Part shown: positions 28,241 to 36,231 of the stretch, piece by piece | Layout of the letters: every line of letters begins with the position of its first letter | Numbering within the stretch: position 1 is the stretch's first letter | Assembly: GCF_000298195.1 (NCBI RefSeq) | Contig: NZ_BAHC01000097.1 | Span: forward strand, 1 to 42,667 | DNA: 42,667 bases | Source of the DNA: Gordonia rhizosphera NBRC 16068 | Lineage (GTDB): Bacteria; Actinomycetota; Actinomycetes; Mycobacteriales; Mycobacteriaceae | Direction of reading: 5' to 3' | Made by a program: the position numbers and the translations under genes | Notes under the pieces: model-generated | What the model saw: the letters and a program-made list of their open reading frames with translations, nothing else | What the model was told of the DNA's origin: nothing | Database searches by the model: none

Positions 28241-29977
28241 TCAGTGGGTAGCGATGGGAAGAAGATCGGCGACGGTGGTGACGCACAGGCCGAAAGAGAC
28301 GGCGCCGGCGTCGGGGGTGCCGACGCTGCGCTCGGCGAGGGGACGCGCCCGCCCGACCTTGGGAACGAGGTTCGCGGTGGCGGCCGCCGACTTCGTCGCG
28401 ATCTCGGCGGCGTCGCGCCATACGGTGCGCCAGTCGTGTGCTCCCGAGACTGCGGCGTCCAGCGCAGCGGAAAACGGTCCGATCGCGTCGAGCATCGTCT
28501 TGTCGCCGGGTTGCGCTCCGCCGAGATGGAGCATGGCCTGATAGCCGAGTCGAACTGCGTCGGCGATGGCGCCGGCGTCCGGCGTGCCCTCGTCACCGAG
28601 GCGGCGTCCGACGGCGTTGAGTGCGGCGCCCCACAGGACTCCCGACGTGCCGCCGGCCTCGGCTGCCCAGGAGTCACCGGCGGACCGGAAGACCTGTCCC
28701 GCACCGGAACCCGCCTCAGCGGCGACGCGGGCGGCTTCGAGCGCAGCGGTGATTCCGCGGACCATGCCGCGGCCGTGGTCACCGTCGCCGGCGACCGCGT
28801 CGATGCGCCCGAGTTCCTCCTCGGCATCGACGATGGCATCGTGGACCGCCTCGAAGCCGAGCACCACCTGGGCGGCGGCGACTCGGGAGTCGTGATCGGA
28901 CTCGATGGTCGCCTCGACCGCCGAACCCGAGGCGACGGCCGTGCGCCGGACCTGCTCGACGGCCGGGGCGATGGCGCCCCGCTTGTAGGCCGGGGTGTCG
29001 GCGGGGCTGGTCCACAATGTCTCGAGCTCGTCGTCGAGCCACGTCAGAGTCAACGAGCACCCCGCCATGTCCAGGCTGGTGACCAGTTCACCGATCTCGG
29101 GTTCGATGACGGAGTATCCGGCTTCGGACAGCCTCGCCGACGCCGTCTTCCAGACCACGAACAGCTCTTCGTATTTGGTTCGGCCCAGCCCGTTGAGGAT
29201 GACCGCGATCCGGCGGGAATCGATCGGCGGCGGAAGCTTTTCCGCGTCGGCGAGGACCCCGTCGACGAGCAGGTCGGCCAGTTCGTCGGCGCGCGGCATG
29301 GCGTGGTTGGCGACCCCGGGTTCGCCGTGGATGCCCAGGCCGAGGCCCATGGTCGCGTCAGGCACGGTGAACAGTGGCGCGTCACTGCCGGGCATCGTGC
29401 ATCCGTCGAATGCGACACCGAGGGTTCGGGTGGCGGCGTTGGTCGTCCGTGCGACCCGTTCCACCTCGTCCATGGAGTATCCGGCCTCGGCGGCCGCACT
29501 GGCACAACGGAACACCGGGAAGTCCCCGGCGATGCCGCGCCTCTTCTCGGCCTCCTGAACCGGGGCGCTCGCGATGTCGTCGGTGACGGTGAGGAACCGG
29601 GCGTCAATCCCCTCGTCGCGAAGCGTCGAGGTCGCGAGTCCGAAGTTCATGACATCGCCGGCATAGTTTCCGGTGAGCAGCAGCACTCCGGAATCGCCGT
29701 GTGCGGCACGGGCAACCGACGCTGCCTGCTGGGCCGAGGGTGAGGTGAACACGTTGCCCACCACCGCCCCGTCGGCGAATCCCGGTCCCACCACGCCGCA
29801 GAAGGCCGGGTAGTGGCCGGAGCCGCCGCCGACGACCACCGCGACCTTTCCGGACGGGGTTTCGGTGGCGCGGACGACACCGCCGGGTACACCGACGACG
29901 TATCGCGAGTTGGCGTCGAGGAATCCGGCGAGCATGTCTTCGGTGAACGAGGCCGGGTCATTGAAGAGTCGAGTCAT
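28241..29977 (-). CDS. DhaK-DhaL fused ketose kinase (erythrulose/dihydroxyacetone kinase family)
   Basis: 578 residues. An N-terminal DhaK domain (about 1-330) has [10 protein letters not shown] (50-59) and the substrate-binding His217 in 'GLGIHGEPG'. A C-terminal DhaL ATP domain (about 365-575) has GDGDHG (397-402) and '[13 protein letters not shown]'. Such one-chain ATP-dependent kinases phosphorylate dihydroxyacetone or four-carbon ketoses; homologues in Mycobacterium smegmatis act on L- or D-erythrulose. Linkage to an RpiB, a TIM-barrel isomerase and an SDR dehydrogenase favours a tetrulose here. The ATG has AAGGACC upstream. The frame is intact and of normal length. Which ketose and which hydroxyl is phosphorylated cannot be read from sequence. 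Confidence 0.88.
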   Translation of the reverse strand: MTRLFNDPASFTEDMLAGFLDANSRYVVGVPGGVVRATETPSGKVAVVVGGGSGHYPAFCGVVGPGFADGAVVGNVFTSPSAQQAASVARAAHGDSGVLLLTGNYAGDVMNFGLATSTLRDEGIDARFLTVTDDIASAPVQEAEKRRGIAGDFPVFRCASAAAEAGYSMDEVERVARTTNAATRTLGVAFDGCTMPGSDAPLFTVPDATMGLGLGIHGEPGVANHAMPRADELADLLVDGVLADAEKLPPPIDSRRIAVILNGLGRTKYEELFVVWKTASARLSEAGYSVIEPEIGELVTSLDMAGCSLTLTWLDDELETLWTSPADTPAYKRGAIAPAVEQVRRTAVASGSAVEATIESDHDSRVAAAQVVLGFEAVHDAIVDAEEELGRIDAVAGDGDHGRGMVRGITAALEAARVAAEAGSGAGQVFRSAGDSWAAEAGGTSGVLWGAALNAVGRRLGDEGTPDAGAIADAVRLGYQAMLHLGGAQPGDKTMLDAIGPFSAALDAAVSGAHDWRTVWRDAAEIATKSAAATANLVPKVGRARPLAERSVGTPDAGAVSFGLCVTTVADLLPIATH

Positions 29978-30013
29978 TTCTGGTCCTTACCGCTGGCGAC
30001 GACATCACTGCCG

Positions 30014-30787
30014 TCAGTGCATGTGGCTGCCGCCGTTGATGTCGAGGGTGGTGCCGGTGAGATAGGCGGCGTCCTCGCTGGACAGGAAGGTGATCGCCGC
30101 GGCGACCTCGGTGGTGGTGGCGGTGCGGCCGACCGGAATCGACGCGGCCAGGGCCGCCTCCTGTTCGTCGGTCGAACCGACGCGGATGTCGGTGTCGACG
30201 GCGCCGGGGGTCACGGCGTTCACGGTCACCCCGGTGGTACCGAGCTCGCGGGCCAGCGACTTGGTGAACCCGAGGATCGCGGCCTTGGCCGACGAGTAGG
30301 GCACCTTGCCGAAGACACCGCCGCCGCGTTGCGCCGACACCGACGACATGTTGACGATGCGGCCGAAGCCGGCCTCGATCATGTCGGGCAGGAATGCCTT
30401 GGTGACGAGGTAGGTGCCCGTCGCGTTGACGGCCATCACCTTGTTCCAGAGTTCGAGGGTGGTCTCGAGGAACGGCACCGGGGAGGTGATGCCGGCGATG
30501 TTGGCCAGCGCACCGACGACCGGCAGGTTACCGCCCGCGACCTCGGCGGCGACCGCGGACTGTGCCGCGGCGACCGAGGCCTCGTCGGTGACGTCGATCT
30601 CGGCGCCGAAGGACGGGACGGTGTACTGGTTGCCGATCTCGGCGGCGACCTTGGCCGAGAGCTCCCCGTCGAGGTCGAGGATGACGATCGCCCACCCCTC
30701 TTCGGCGTAGCGGCGGGCTACCTCGCGCCCGATGCCGCGCGGTGAAGTGGCGCCGGTGATGATCGCGGTGCGCTGGATGGTTGCCAT
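30014..30787 (-). CDS. Short-chain dehydrogenase/reductase, candidate tetritol dehydrogenase
   Basis: 257 residues with all classical SDR features: nucleotide motif TGATSPRGIG (11-20), an acidic residue after beta-2 ('LDLDG') favouring NAD+, 'ANIAG' (95-99), and the catalytic Ser148/149, Tyr164 and Lys168 (YSSAK). It likely oxidises a polyol to a ketose, for example threitol or erythritol to erythrulose, feeding the kinase encoded next. The ATG at 30785-30787 has AAGGAG upstream; a longer open frame upstream overlaps the isomerase gene and is not protein-like. The substrate is inferred from neighbours. Confidence 0.87.
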   Translation of the reverse strand: MATIQRTAIITGATSPRGIGREVARRYAEEGWAIVILDLDGELSAKVAAEIGNQYTVPSFGAEIDVTDEASVAAAQSAVAAEVAGGNLPVVGALANIAGITSPVPFLETTLELWNKVMAVNATGTYLVTKAFLPDMIEAGFGRIVNMSSVSAQRGGGVFGKVPYSSAKAAILGFTKSLARELGTTGVTVNAVTPGAVDTDIRVGSTDEQEAALAASIPVGRTATTTEVAAAITFLSSEDAAYLTGTTLDINGGSHMH

Positions 30788-30863
30788 GATGTGCTCCTTG
30801 TTATTACTGAGGTCTATTGGTCGGGCGGGTCTTCTGGTCGGGCAGGGCCGGAGTCGATCGCGG

Positions 30864-31691
30864 TCAGAGAAGTCGGGAGACGAAGGTGCCGGCGTTGACC
30901 GCTCCGCTGGCACGTTGGTCGTTGGTGATGTCGCGGGTCTCGAGTTCGAGCGCGAAGTGTCCGGAGTACCCGGCCGCGGCGAGGGCGGTGAACCCGGCGG
31001 CAAAATCCGCGGCGCCCGCGCCCACGCTGCGGTGGATGTCGCCGGGGACGGCATCCCGGATGTGCACGTGCGTGACCCGCGGGTGGAATCGGGCGATGAA
31101 GTCGACCGGATCGCCACCGGAGGCGACGATGTGGCTGAAGTCCATGACGATGCCCACCGACGTGTCGGCCAGTCGGTCGGCGAGTTGCTGGGCGCGATCG
31201 ACGTTCCAGCACAACCGGAAGAAGTGCAGGGACTCGACCCAGATGTCGACACCGCGCGTGTTCGCGGTCTCGGCGGCGCGGACGAGTTCGTCGGCGACGA
31301 GATCGAGGTCCTCGTCGAGGGACCGAACGGGGTCGTGGCTCTGGGCGCCGCACGGGAGGACGACGGCGCCGGCCCTGGTGGCGACGGCGAGGTCGATCAA
31401 CGACGAGAGATGTGCGTCGCGCCCGCGGCGGCCCGCAGCGTCGAGCGGCGTGTTGAGATCGCCGATGTCTCCGTTGATGGAGCGCACGGTCAGCCCGGAC
31501 GCGACGACCGTGTCGGCTACCGTCCGCACCGCGTCGTCGTCGAGCACGTAGGGCACGTGATCGCAGACCCCGGGCAGTGCGCCGAGGTCGATCTCACGGA
31601 ATCCCAGATCGGCGATCGTCGCGAGCGCCGCCGGGAGCTCGAGGTGTCGGAAGCTGATCGTCGAGCACCCCAGCCTGTGGTCGAAAAGCAT
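30864..31691 (-). CDS. Xylose-isomerase-like TIM-barrel sugar isomerase/epimerase
   Basis: 275 residues of the AP-endonuclease-2/IolE-like TIM barrel family. Expected metal ligands are Glu153 (WVESLH), Asp184 (VMDFSH), His210 (HVHIRD) and Glu249 (ALELET), in the right order and spacing. In tetritol pathways such enzymes interconvert L-erythrulose-1-phosphate and D-erythrulose-4-phosphate; others in the family act on free sugars or inosose. It is the first gene of the four-gene minus-strand arm and has AAGGAC before the ATG (31689-31691). The promoter and operator lie 50-110 bp upstream. Confidence 0.85.
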   Translation of the reverse strand: MLFDHRLGCSTISFRHLELPAALATIADLGFREIDLGALPGVCDHVPYVLDDDAVRTVADTVVASGLTVRSINGDIGDLNTPLDAAGRRGRDAHLSSLIDLAVATRAGAVVLPCGAQSHDPVRSLDEDLDLVADELVRAAETANTRGVDIWVESLHFFRLCWNVDRAQQLADRLADTSVGIVMDFSHIVASGGDPVDFIARFHPRVTHVHIRDAVPGDIHRSVGAGAADFAAGFTALAAAGYSGHFALELETRDITNDQRASGAVNAGTFVSRLL

Positions 31692-31735
31692 CGCGTGGTC
31701 CGTCCTTCTGCGCGTCGTGAACTGTGATGCCGAGC

Positions 31736-31765
31736 ACAATACCTCTGCCGACTGTTAACAGTCAA
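31736..31765 (-). promoter_or_regulatory. Promoter of the isomerase-SDR-kinase-rpiB arm
   Basis: On the minus strand TTGACT (31760-31765) and TATTGT (31736-31741) are separated by 18 bp, a good sigma-70/SigA-type pair. The -35 hexamer is inside an operator-like repeat, so regulator binding would occlude it. Confidence 0.6.
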
Positions 31766-31766
31766 C
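31751..31766 (-). promoter_or_regulatory. GntR operator half-repeat, copy 1 (divergent promoter)
   Basis: Minus-strand GTTGACTGTTAACAGT. It repeats, inverted, the motif at 31785-31800 and shares GTTGAC-(A/T)-GTT with the palindrome before the GntR gene at 35240-35280. It covers the -35 of the minus-strand promoter. Confidence 0.7.
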
Positions 31767-31784
31767 CGGTGACATGTGATTTAT

Positions 31785-31800
31785 GTTGACTGTTGACAAT
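31785..31800 (+). promoter_or_regulatory. GntR operator half-repeat, copy 2 (divergent promoter)
   Basis: GTTGACTGTTGACAAT on the plus strand, in opposite orientation to copy 1 and 18 bp from it. It contains TTGACA (31793-31798), a perfect -35 hexamer. A weak -10 (CACACT) follows 17 bp later in the direction of the symporter gene at 31890. Confidence 0.7.
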
Positions 31801-31889
31801 GGCTGTGCGTCGGGTCACACTGGCTTCACCAATCGCCGGCTCGGGCCGACGACCTGGGGTTACGCTCGAATACTGAAAGGACATCAGCC

Positions 31890-33236
31890 ATGAGCGAGGA
31901 CACTCTCACCATGCGGGGGCCGGTGAACGGCACGCCGGACGCGAAGCGTGTGGCCGTGGGATCCGCGGTCGGCGCGGTCATCGAGACCTACGACTTCATC
32001 GGATTCGGCACCGCGGCGGCGCTCTATTTCGGCACCGCCTTCTTCCCCGGCGCCTCCCCGGTCGCCGGCACGCTGGCCGCGTTCGCGACGCTCGGCGTCG
32101 GCTTCGCCGCCCGCCCCTTGGGCGGCATCATCGGCGGTCATCTCGGCGACAAAGTCGGACGCAAGCCGGTGCTCGTCGCGTCGCTGATCCTCATGGGTCT
32201 GGCCACCTTCGCGATCGGCCTCCTCCCGACCTACGCGGCGGTCGGCGTCGTCGCCCCGATCCTGCTCGTGACCGTGCGCATCATCCAGGGACTGGCCTTC
32301 GGCGCCGAATGGGGTGGCGCAATCCTGATGAGCTACGAACACGCGCCGTGGCGAGAAAAGGGCCGCTACACCGGCATCGTGCAGGCCGGTTTCCCCGTCG
32401 GACTGCTGTTGGCCAACCTGGTGTTCCTCGGTAGCGTCCACCTCGGCAACGACTGGGCCTGGCGCGTACCGTTCCTGGCGAGCATCTTCCTGGTCATCGT
32501 CGGTCTGATCATCCGGGCCAAGGTGCCCGAGTCACCGGTCTTCGAAGACGTCAAGGACTCCGGCGACATCGTGAAGTCGCCCATCGTTGAGGTGCTCCGG
32601 ACCGATTGGCGAAACATCCTGCGCGGCATCGGTTTGCGCATCGCCGAGACCGCCGGCTACGCGGTGTCCATCACGTACATGATCTCCTACCTGCACAGCG
32701 AGCACCTGGCCACCAAGAGCCAGACCCTGACCGCCCTGTGCATCGGCGCCGCCATCGGCATCGTCGCCACCCCGGCGTGGGGACGACTGACCGACAAGAT
32801 CGGCCGCCGCACCGTCTACCTGTACTCGACCGCCTTCGCCGTCTTCTTCGGCATCCCGATGTTCCTGCTGGTCAACACCGGAAGCTTCTTCCTGATCGCC
32901 ATCACCATCGTGATCTCCTACGCGATCTGCCAGAACTCGCTCGCCGGCGCACAGGGTGCCTGGTTCCCGGAACTGTTCGAGGCCAAGACCCGCGCCTCGG
33001 GTGCCTCGCTGGCCTACCAGATCTCGGCGATGGTCTCCGGGTTCACCCCGTTCATCACCACCCTGCTGTTCGTCGAGTTCGGCTGGATGGGTCCGGCGGT
33101 GCTGTTCAGCATTTACGGCGCGATCGGCCTGTGGGCCGCCATCTACACCCGCGAGACCTGGGGTCCGCGTGAGCGCCGGGCCGCGGAGGAGGCGTCGCAG
33201 CACGCACACCGAGAGGGCGTCACGCTCGCCGCGTGA
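31890..33236 (+). CDS. MFS transporter, metabolite:H+ symporter (MHS) family
   Basis: 448 residues with twelve predicted membrane helices. It carries the MFS signature GGHLGDKVGRKP (82-93) between helices 2 and 3 and the repeat form 'WGRLTDKIGRRT' in the second half. The N-terminal 'IETYDFIGFG' resembles the ShiA/KgtP/ProP (MHS) group, which import organic acids, osmolytes or small polyols with protons. A clear AAAGGAC lies before the ATG. It is the first gene of the plus-strand arm and probably imports the pathway substrate. The substrate cannot be told from sequence. Confidence 0.88.
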   Translation: MSEDTLTMRGPVNGTPDAKRVAVGSAVGAVIETYDFIGFGTAAALYFGTAFFPGASPVAGTLAAFATLGVGFAARPLGGIIGGHLGDKVGRKPVLVASLILMGLATFAIGLLPTYAAVGVVAPILLVTVRIIQGLAFGAEWGGAILMSYEHAPWREKGRYTGIVQAGFPVGLLLANLVFLGSVHLGNDWAWRVPFLASIFLVIVGLIIRAKVPESPVFEDVKDSGDIVKSPIVEVLRTDWRNILRGIGLRIAETAGYAVSITYMISYLHSEHLATKSQTLTALCIGAAIGIVATPAWGRLTDKIGRRTVYLYSTAFAVFFGIPMFLLVNTGSFFLIAITIVISYAICQNSLAGAQGAWFPELFEAKTRASGASLAYQISAMVSGFTPFITTLLFVEFGWMGPAVLFSIYGAIGLWAAIYTRETWGPRERRAAEEASQHAHREGVTLAA

Positions 33237-33293
33237 CGCGCCCCGGCCACTTCCGCACCATCCGGAAACACCTGACACTTCCAAGGATTCACC

Positions 33294-34178
33294 GTGACTT
33301 CCACACTTCCTCAGACGACGGCGCCGACCGCCCGACGGCGTGAACGCATCGCCGCCGCCGCGCAACGGATGCGCCACCACGTCCTGAACATGGGCGAGGC
33401 CCAGGGCCAGGGATACGTCGGGCAGGCCCTCGGCTGCGCCGACATCCTGGCCACCCTCTACACCGACGTGATGAACTACCGCGGCGACGACCCTGAATGG
33501 ACGGAGCGCGACCGGTTCCTGCTCTCCGCGGGCCACTACGCGATCGGCTTCTACTCGGCACTCGCCGAGGCGGGCGTGATCCCCATCGAGGAACTCGACA
33601 CCTACGGGTCCGACGACTCACGGCTCCCCATGTCCGGAATGTCCACGTACACACCGGGAATGGAGATCTCGGGCGGCTCCTTGGGACACGGGCTGACCGT
33701 CGCCGTCGGGATGGCGCTGGGCCTGCGGATGCAAGGCAACGATGCCAAGGTCATCAACTTCCTCTCCGACGGCGAGCTCGACGAGGGCTCCACCTGGGAG
33801 GCGGCCATGGGTGCGTCCCACCACCAGCTCGGCCGCCTCATCGCCATCGTCGACATCAACGCCCTGCAGGCCGACGGCCCGACCGCCGGCGTGCTGCGCA
33901 CCGAGCCGGTCGCCGACAAGTGGACGGCCTGCGGATGGTTCGTCCAGCGGATCGACGGCAACGACATCGATGCCCTCATCGCCGCCTTCGACGCGGCGAC
34001 CGCGGCCGCCGAAGCCGTCGCCGCACCGTCGGTGATCCTGTGCGACACCACCGTCGGCTGTGGGGTGCCCCTTCTCGAACAACGCGAGAAGGCGCACTTC
34101 ATGCGTATCGAAGCCCACGAATGGCAGATCTGCCGCGACCAGCTGACCGTCGGCTACCTCGAAGGACAAGACCAGTGA
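33294..34178 (+). CDS. Transketolase, N-terminal (TPP-binding) subunit
   Basis: 294 residues, equivalent to the N-terminal third of transketolase. It has 'ISGGSLGHG' (125-133), then the thiamine-diphosphate/Mg motif in the form SDGELDEG (158-165) with 'DINALQADG' (187-195). The usual GDG is SDG here. It needs the next gene product to complete the active site at the dimer interface. The start is GTG at 33294 with AAGGA upstream. Split transketolases occur in several dedicated sugar loci, including apulose-4-phosphate transketolase AptA/AptB. Here it probably transfers two-carbon units to or from the tetrose phosphate made by the opposite arm. Confidence 0.88.
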   Translation: MTSTLPQTTAPTARRRERIAAAAQRMRHHVLNMGEAQGQGYVGQALGCADILATLYTDVMNYRGDDPEWTERDRFLLSAGHYAIGFYSALAEAGVIPIEELDTYGSDDSRLPMSGMSTYTPGMEISGGSLGHGLTVAVGMALGLRMQGNDAKVINFLSDGELDEGSTWEAAMGASHHQLGRLIAIVDINALQADGPTAGVLRTEPVADKWTACGWFVQRIDGNDIDALIAAFDAATAAAEAVAAPSVILCDTTVGCGVPLLEQREKAHFMRIEAHEWQICRDQLTVGYLEGQDQ

Positions 34179-35197
34179 CCGCCACCACCACCCGTCCGGC
34201 CGGTGCTTCGGGGACCGGCAAGCCGAAGCTGCGCACCTCGGCGATGATCGCGTCGTTCGCCGACCCTGGACAGAAGACCACGCCCGCGCCGTTCGGACAT
34301 GCGCTCGTCGCCGCCGCCCGCGAGAACGAGAAGATCGTCGGCCTGACCGCCGACCTCGGCAAGTACACCGACATGCACATCTTCGCCCAGGAATTCCCGG
34401 AGCGTTTCGTGCAGGTCGGCATGGCCGAACAGCTCCTGTTCGGGGCCGCTGCCGGCATGGCCGAAACCGGGCTCATCCCGTTCGCGTCGACGTACTCGGT
34501 GTTCGCCGCGCGCCGCGCCTACGACTTCATCTGCCTCGACATCGCCGAGCCCGAACTGAACGTCAACATCGTCGGCGGCCTGCCCGGCCTCACCACCGGT
34601 TACGGACCGTCGCACCAGGCCACCGAGGACATGGCCATCTTCCGCGGCATGCCGAATCTGACCATCGTCGACCCGTGTGATTCGGTGGACATCGCGGCGG
34701 CGGTGCCGCAGCTCGCCGATCACCCGGGCCCGACCTACCTGCGGCTGCTGCGCGGGCAGGTGCCGACCGTCCTCGACGAGTACGACTACACCTTCGAGCT
34801 GGGCAAGGCCAAGGTGCTTCGCGACGGCACCGACGTCGTGTTCGTCTCCAGTGGCCTGATGACAATGAGGGCATTGCTCGCCGCCGAGGCGCTGGCCGCC
34901 GACAACGTCAGCGTCGCCGTGGTGCACTCACCCACCATCAAACCGTTCGACGCGGAAACGGTGCTGCGCGAACTCGACACCGACCGGCTCGCGGTGACCT
35001 TGGAGAATCACTCGGTCACCGGCGGTCTGTTCGAGGCCACCGCCGCGGCCGTGGTGCGCGCCGGCCTCGGCAGGCAGATCACTCCGATTGCGTTGCCCGA
35101 CGCCTTCCTCGATGCCGGGGCGCTGCCGACCCTGCACGACCGGTACGGCCTGTCCACCGACCGGGTCCGCGACCGGGTCCTCGAGCTGCTCGGATGA
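34175..35197 (+). CDS. Transketolase, C-terminal (pyrimidine-binding) subunit
   Basis: 340 residues covering the transketolase pyrimidine-binding and C-terminal domains. The catalytic Glu85 lies in 'VGMAEQLLFGAAAGMA', and 'GPSHQATEDMAIFRGMPN' is the conserved substrate-side loop. The GTG start at 34175 overlaps the stop of the N-subunit gene (GTGA), with AAGGA upstream, so the two chains should be made in equal amounts. An open frame runs further upstream but only in the shadow of the N-subunit gene. Confidence 0.88.
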   Translation: MTATTTRPAGASGTGKPKLRTSAMIASFADPGQKTTPAPFGHALVAAARENEKIVGLTADLGKYTDMHIFAQEFPERFVQVGMAEQLLFGAAAGMAETGLIPFASTYSVFAARRAYDFICLDIAEPELNVNIVGGLPGLTTGYGPSHQATEDMAIFRGMPNLTIVDPCDSVDIAAAVPQLADHPGPTYLRLLRGQVPTVLDEYDYTFELGKAKVLRDGTDVVFVSSGLMTMRALLAAEALAADNVSVAVVHSPTIKPFDAETVLRELDTDRLAVTLENHSVTGGLFEATAAAVVRAGLGRQITPIALPDAFLDAGALPTLHDRYGLSTDRVRDRVLELLG

Positions 35198-35239
35198 CGA
35201 TCGTGCCCGACAACCCGCGCTTCACCGCAACCGGCGCGT

Positions 35240-35280
35240 ACGATCAACTGTCAACAGCACCCCTGTTGACAGTTGATCGT
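35240..35280. promoter_or_regulatory. Large palindromic operator before the GntR regulator gene
   Basis: An 18-nt left arm (35240-35257, ending CAACTGTCAACAG) and its exact reverse complement (35263-35280, starting CTGTTGACAGTTG) flank a 5-nt CACCC spacer. It shares GTTGAC with the two repeats at 31751-31800. A TACGAT -10-like element overlaps its left end. It probably mediates autoregulation; it could also act as an RNA hairpin at the end of the transketolase mRNA. Confidence 0.8.
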
Positions 35281-35295
35281 CCGAGGAGACCCGCC

Positions 35296-35955
35296 ATGTC
35301 CGCCGACCCGATGTCGCTGTTGCGGCTGGAGAAGACCAGTCTGCGCGAGCAGGCGCTCAGCTCCCTGCGTCGTGCCATCACCTCCGGGCAGATCCGGCCC
35401 GGGACCCACCTCGTGGAAACCGAACTGTCAGACGCCATGCAGATCAGCCGCGGCACCCTGCGCGAGGCCATGCGGCAACTGCAGCAGGAGGGGCTCATCT
35501 CCGCCGGTGCCCGCGGCCGCATGACGGTCCGACACCTCGACGCCAAGGAGATCCGGGACATCTTCTCAGTCCGGGCCGCACTGGAATCGCTTGCCGTCCG
35601 CGAACTCTCGGACCGCGAGGACCGCGAGGACGCGGTCGAGGTCCTTCGCGACGCGGTGCGAGAAATGGAGCGACGCGAGACGGCCAGCATCGAGGACCGG
35701 ATCGAGGCCGACCTGAACTTCCACCGCAGGATGTGTCAGCTCACCGGCAACGAGACCCTCGTGCACTCCTGGACATCGTTGGAAGGCAGCATCCGCATGT
35801 CGATCATGTTCGCCGGCGTCGACCGCGGCATCCGCAACATGGATGCGCGCCGACACCTGGACATCGTCGATGCCATCGCCACCGGTGACGCCGACCGGGC
35901 CGCAGCCACGGTCACCGCACACATGATGGCGGCTGCCGACACCCTGGTCGCTTAG
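35296..35955 (+). CDS. GntR-family (FadR/FCD subfamily) regulator of the sugar locus
   Basis: 219 residues. An N-terminal winged helix-turn-helix ('ETELSDAMQISRGTLREAMR', 41-60) is followed by an all-helical FCD ligand domain with the Asp/His metal-site pattern ('EADLNFHRRM', later 'TAHMM'). FCD regulators usually bind sugar acids, organic acids or sugar phosphates and come off DNA when bound. I chose the ATG at 35296 (GAGGAG upstream) because earlier in-frame starts would place the operator palindrome inside the coding sequence. The palindrome just upstream and related repeats in the divergent promoter make this the likely regulator of both arms. Confidence 0.88.
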   Translation: MSADPMSLLRLEKTSLREQALSSLRRAITSGQIRPGTHLVETELSDAMQISRGTLREAMRQLQQEGLISAGARGRMTVRHLDAKEIRDIFSVRAALESLAVRELSDREDREDAVEVLRDAVREMERRETASIEDRIEADLNFHRRMCQLTGNETLVHSWTSLEGSIRMSIMFAGVDRGIRNMDARRHLDIVDAIATGDADRAAATVTAHMMAAADTLVA

Positions 35956-36008
35956 CCGCTCCGGCGTCGTCGCCGTCCTCTATGGCTATGGCGGACTAAC
36001 ATCGGTGG

Positions 36009-36224
36009 GTGTATCCGGTGCTCGCGCGAAGACTGCTCGGTGTGCCGGTACTTGTGTGGGTGCTGCAGTTGCTGTACGTCGCGCTGGCGCTCGGATTGCT
36101 GGCGATTCTGACCGCGACATTCGGGGGCAGGGTCACGCGACTGCCGTTTCAGCTCGCCTACGTCGCGGTGATGATCATCGTCAACATCATCTGGCGTCTT
36201 GCGCTGCGCAAGAAGATCTCGTGA
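36009..36224 (+). CDS. Small two-helix membrane protein, unknown
   Basis: 71 residues from a GTG start at 36009. Two hydrophobic helices (about 10-36 and 47-64) are separated by a short loop ('GGRVTRLP'), with a basic C-terminus (LALRKKIS). No Shine-Dalgarno is evident, so it may be leaderless. It ends 7 bp before the stop of the converging MFS gene. I recognise no family. Codon use is typical of the region, which supports it as a gene. Confidence 0.55.
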   Translation: MYPVLARRLLGVPVLVWVLQLLYVALALGLLAILTATFGGRVTRLPFQLAYVAVMIIVNIIWRLALRKKIS

Positions 36225-36231
36225 GCGCGCA

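Noticed and set aside
30788..30863. Direct repeat (GGTCGGGCGGG / GGTCGGGCAGG) in the gap between the SDR and isomerase genes
   Set aside because: Two short, imperfect GC-rich copies are expected by chance in this composition and have no promoter or operator context.
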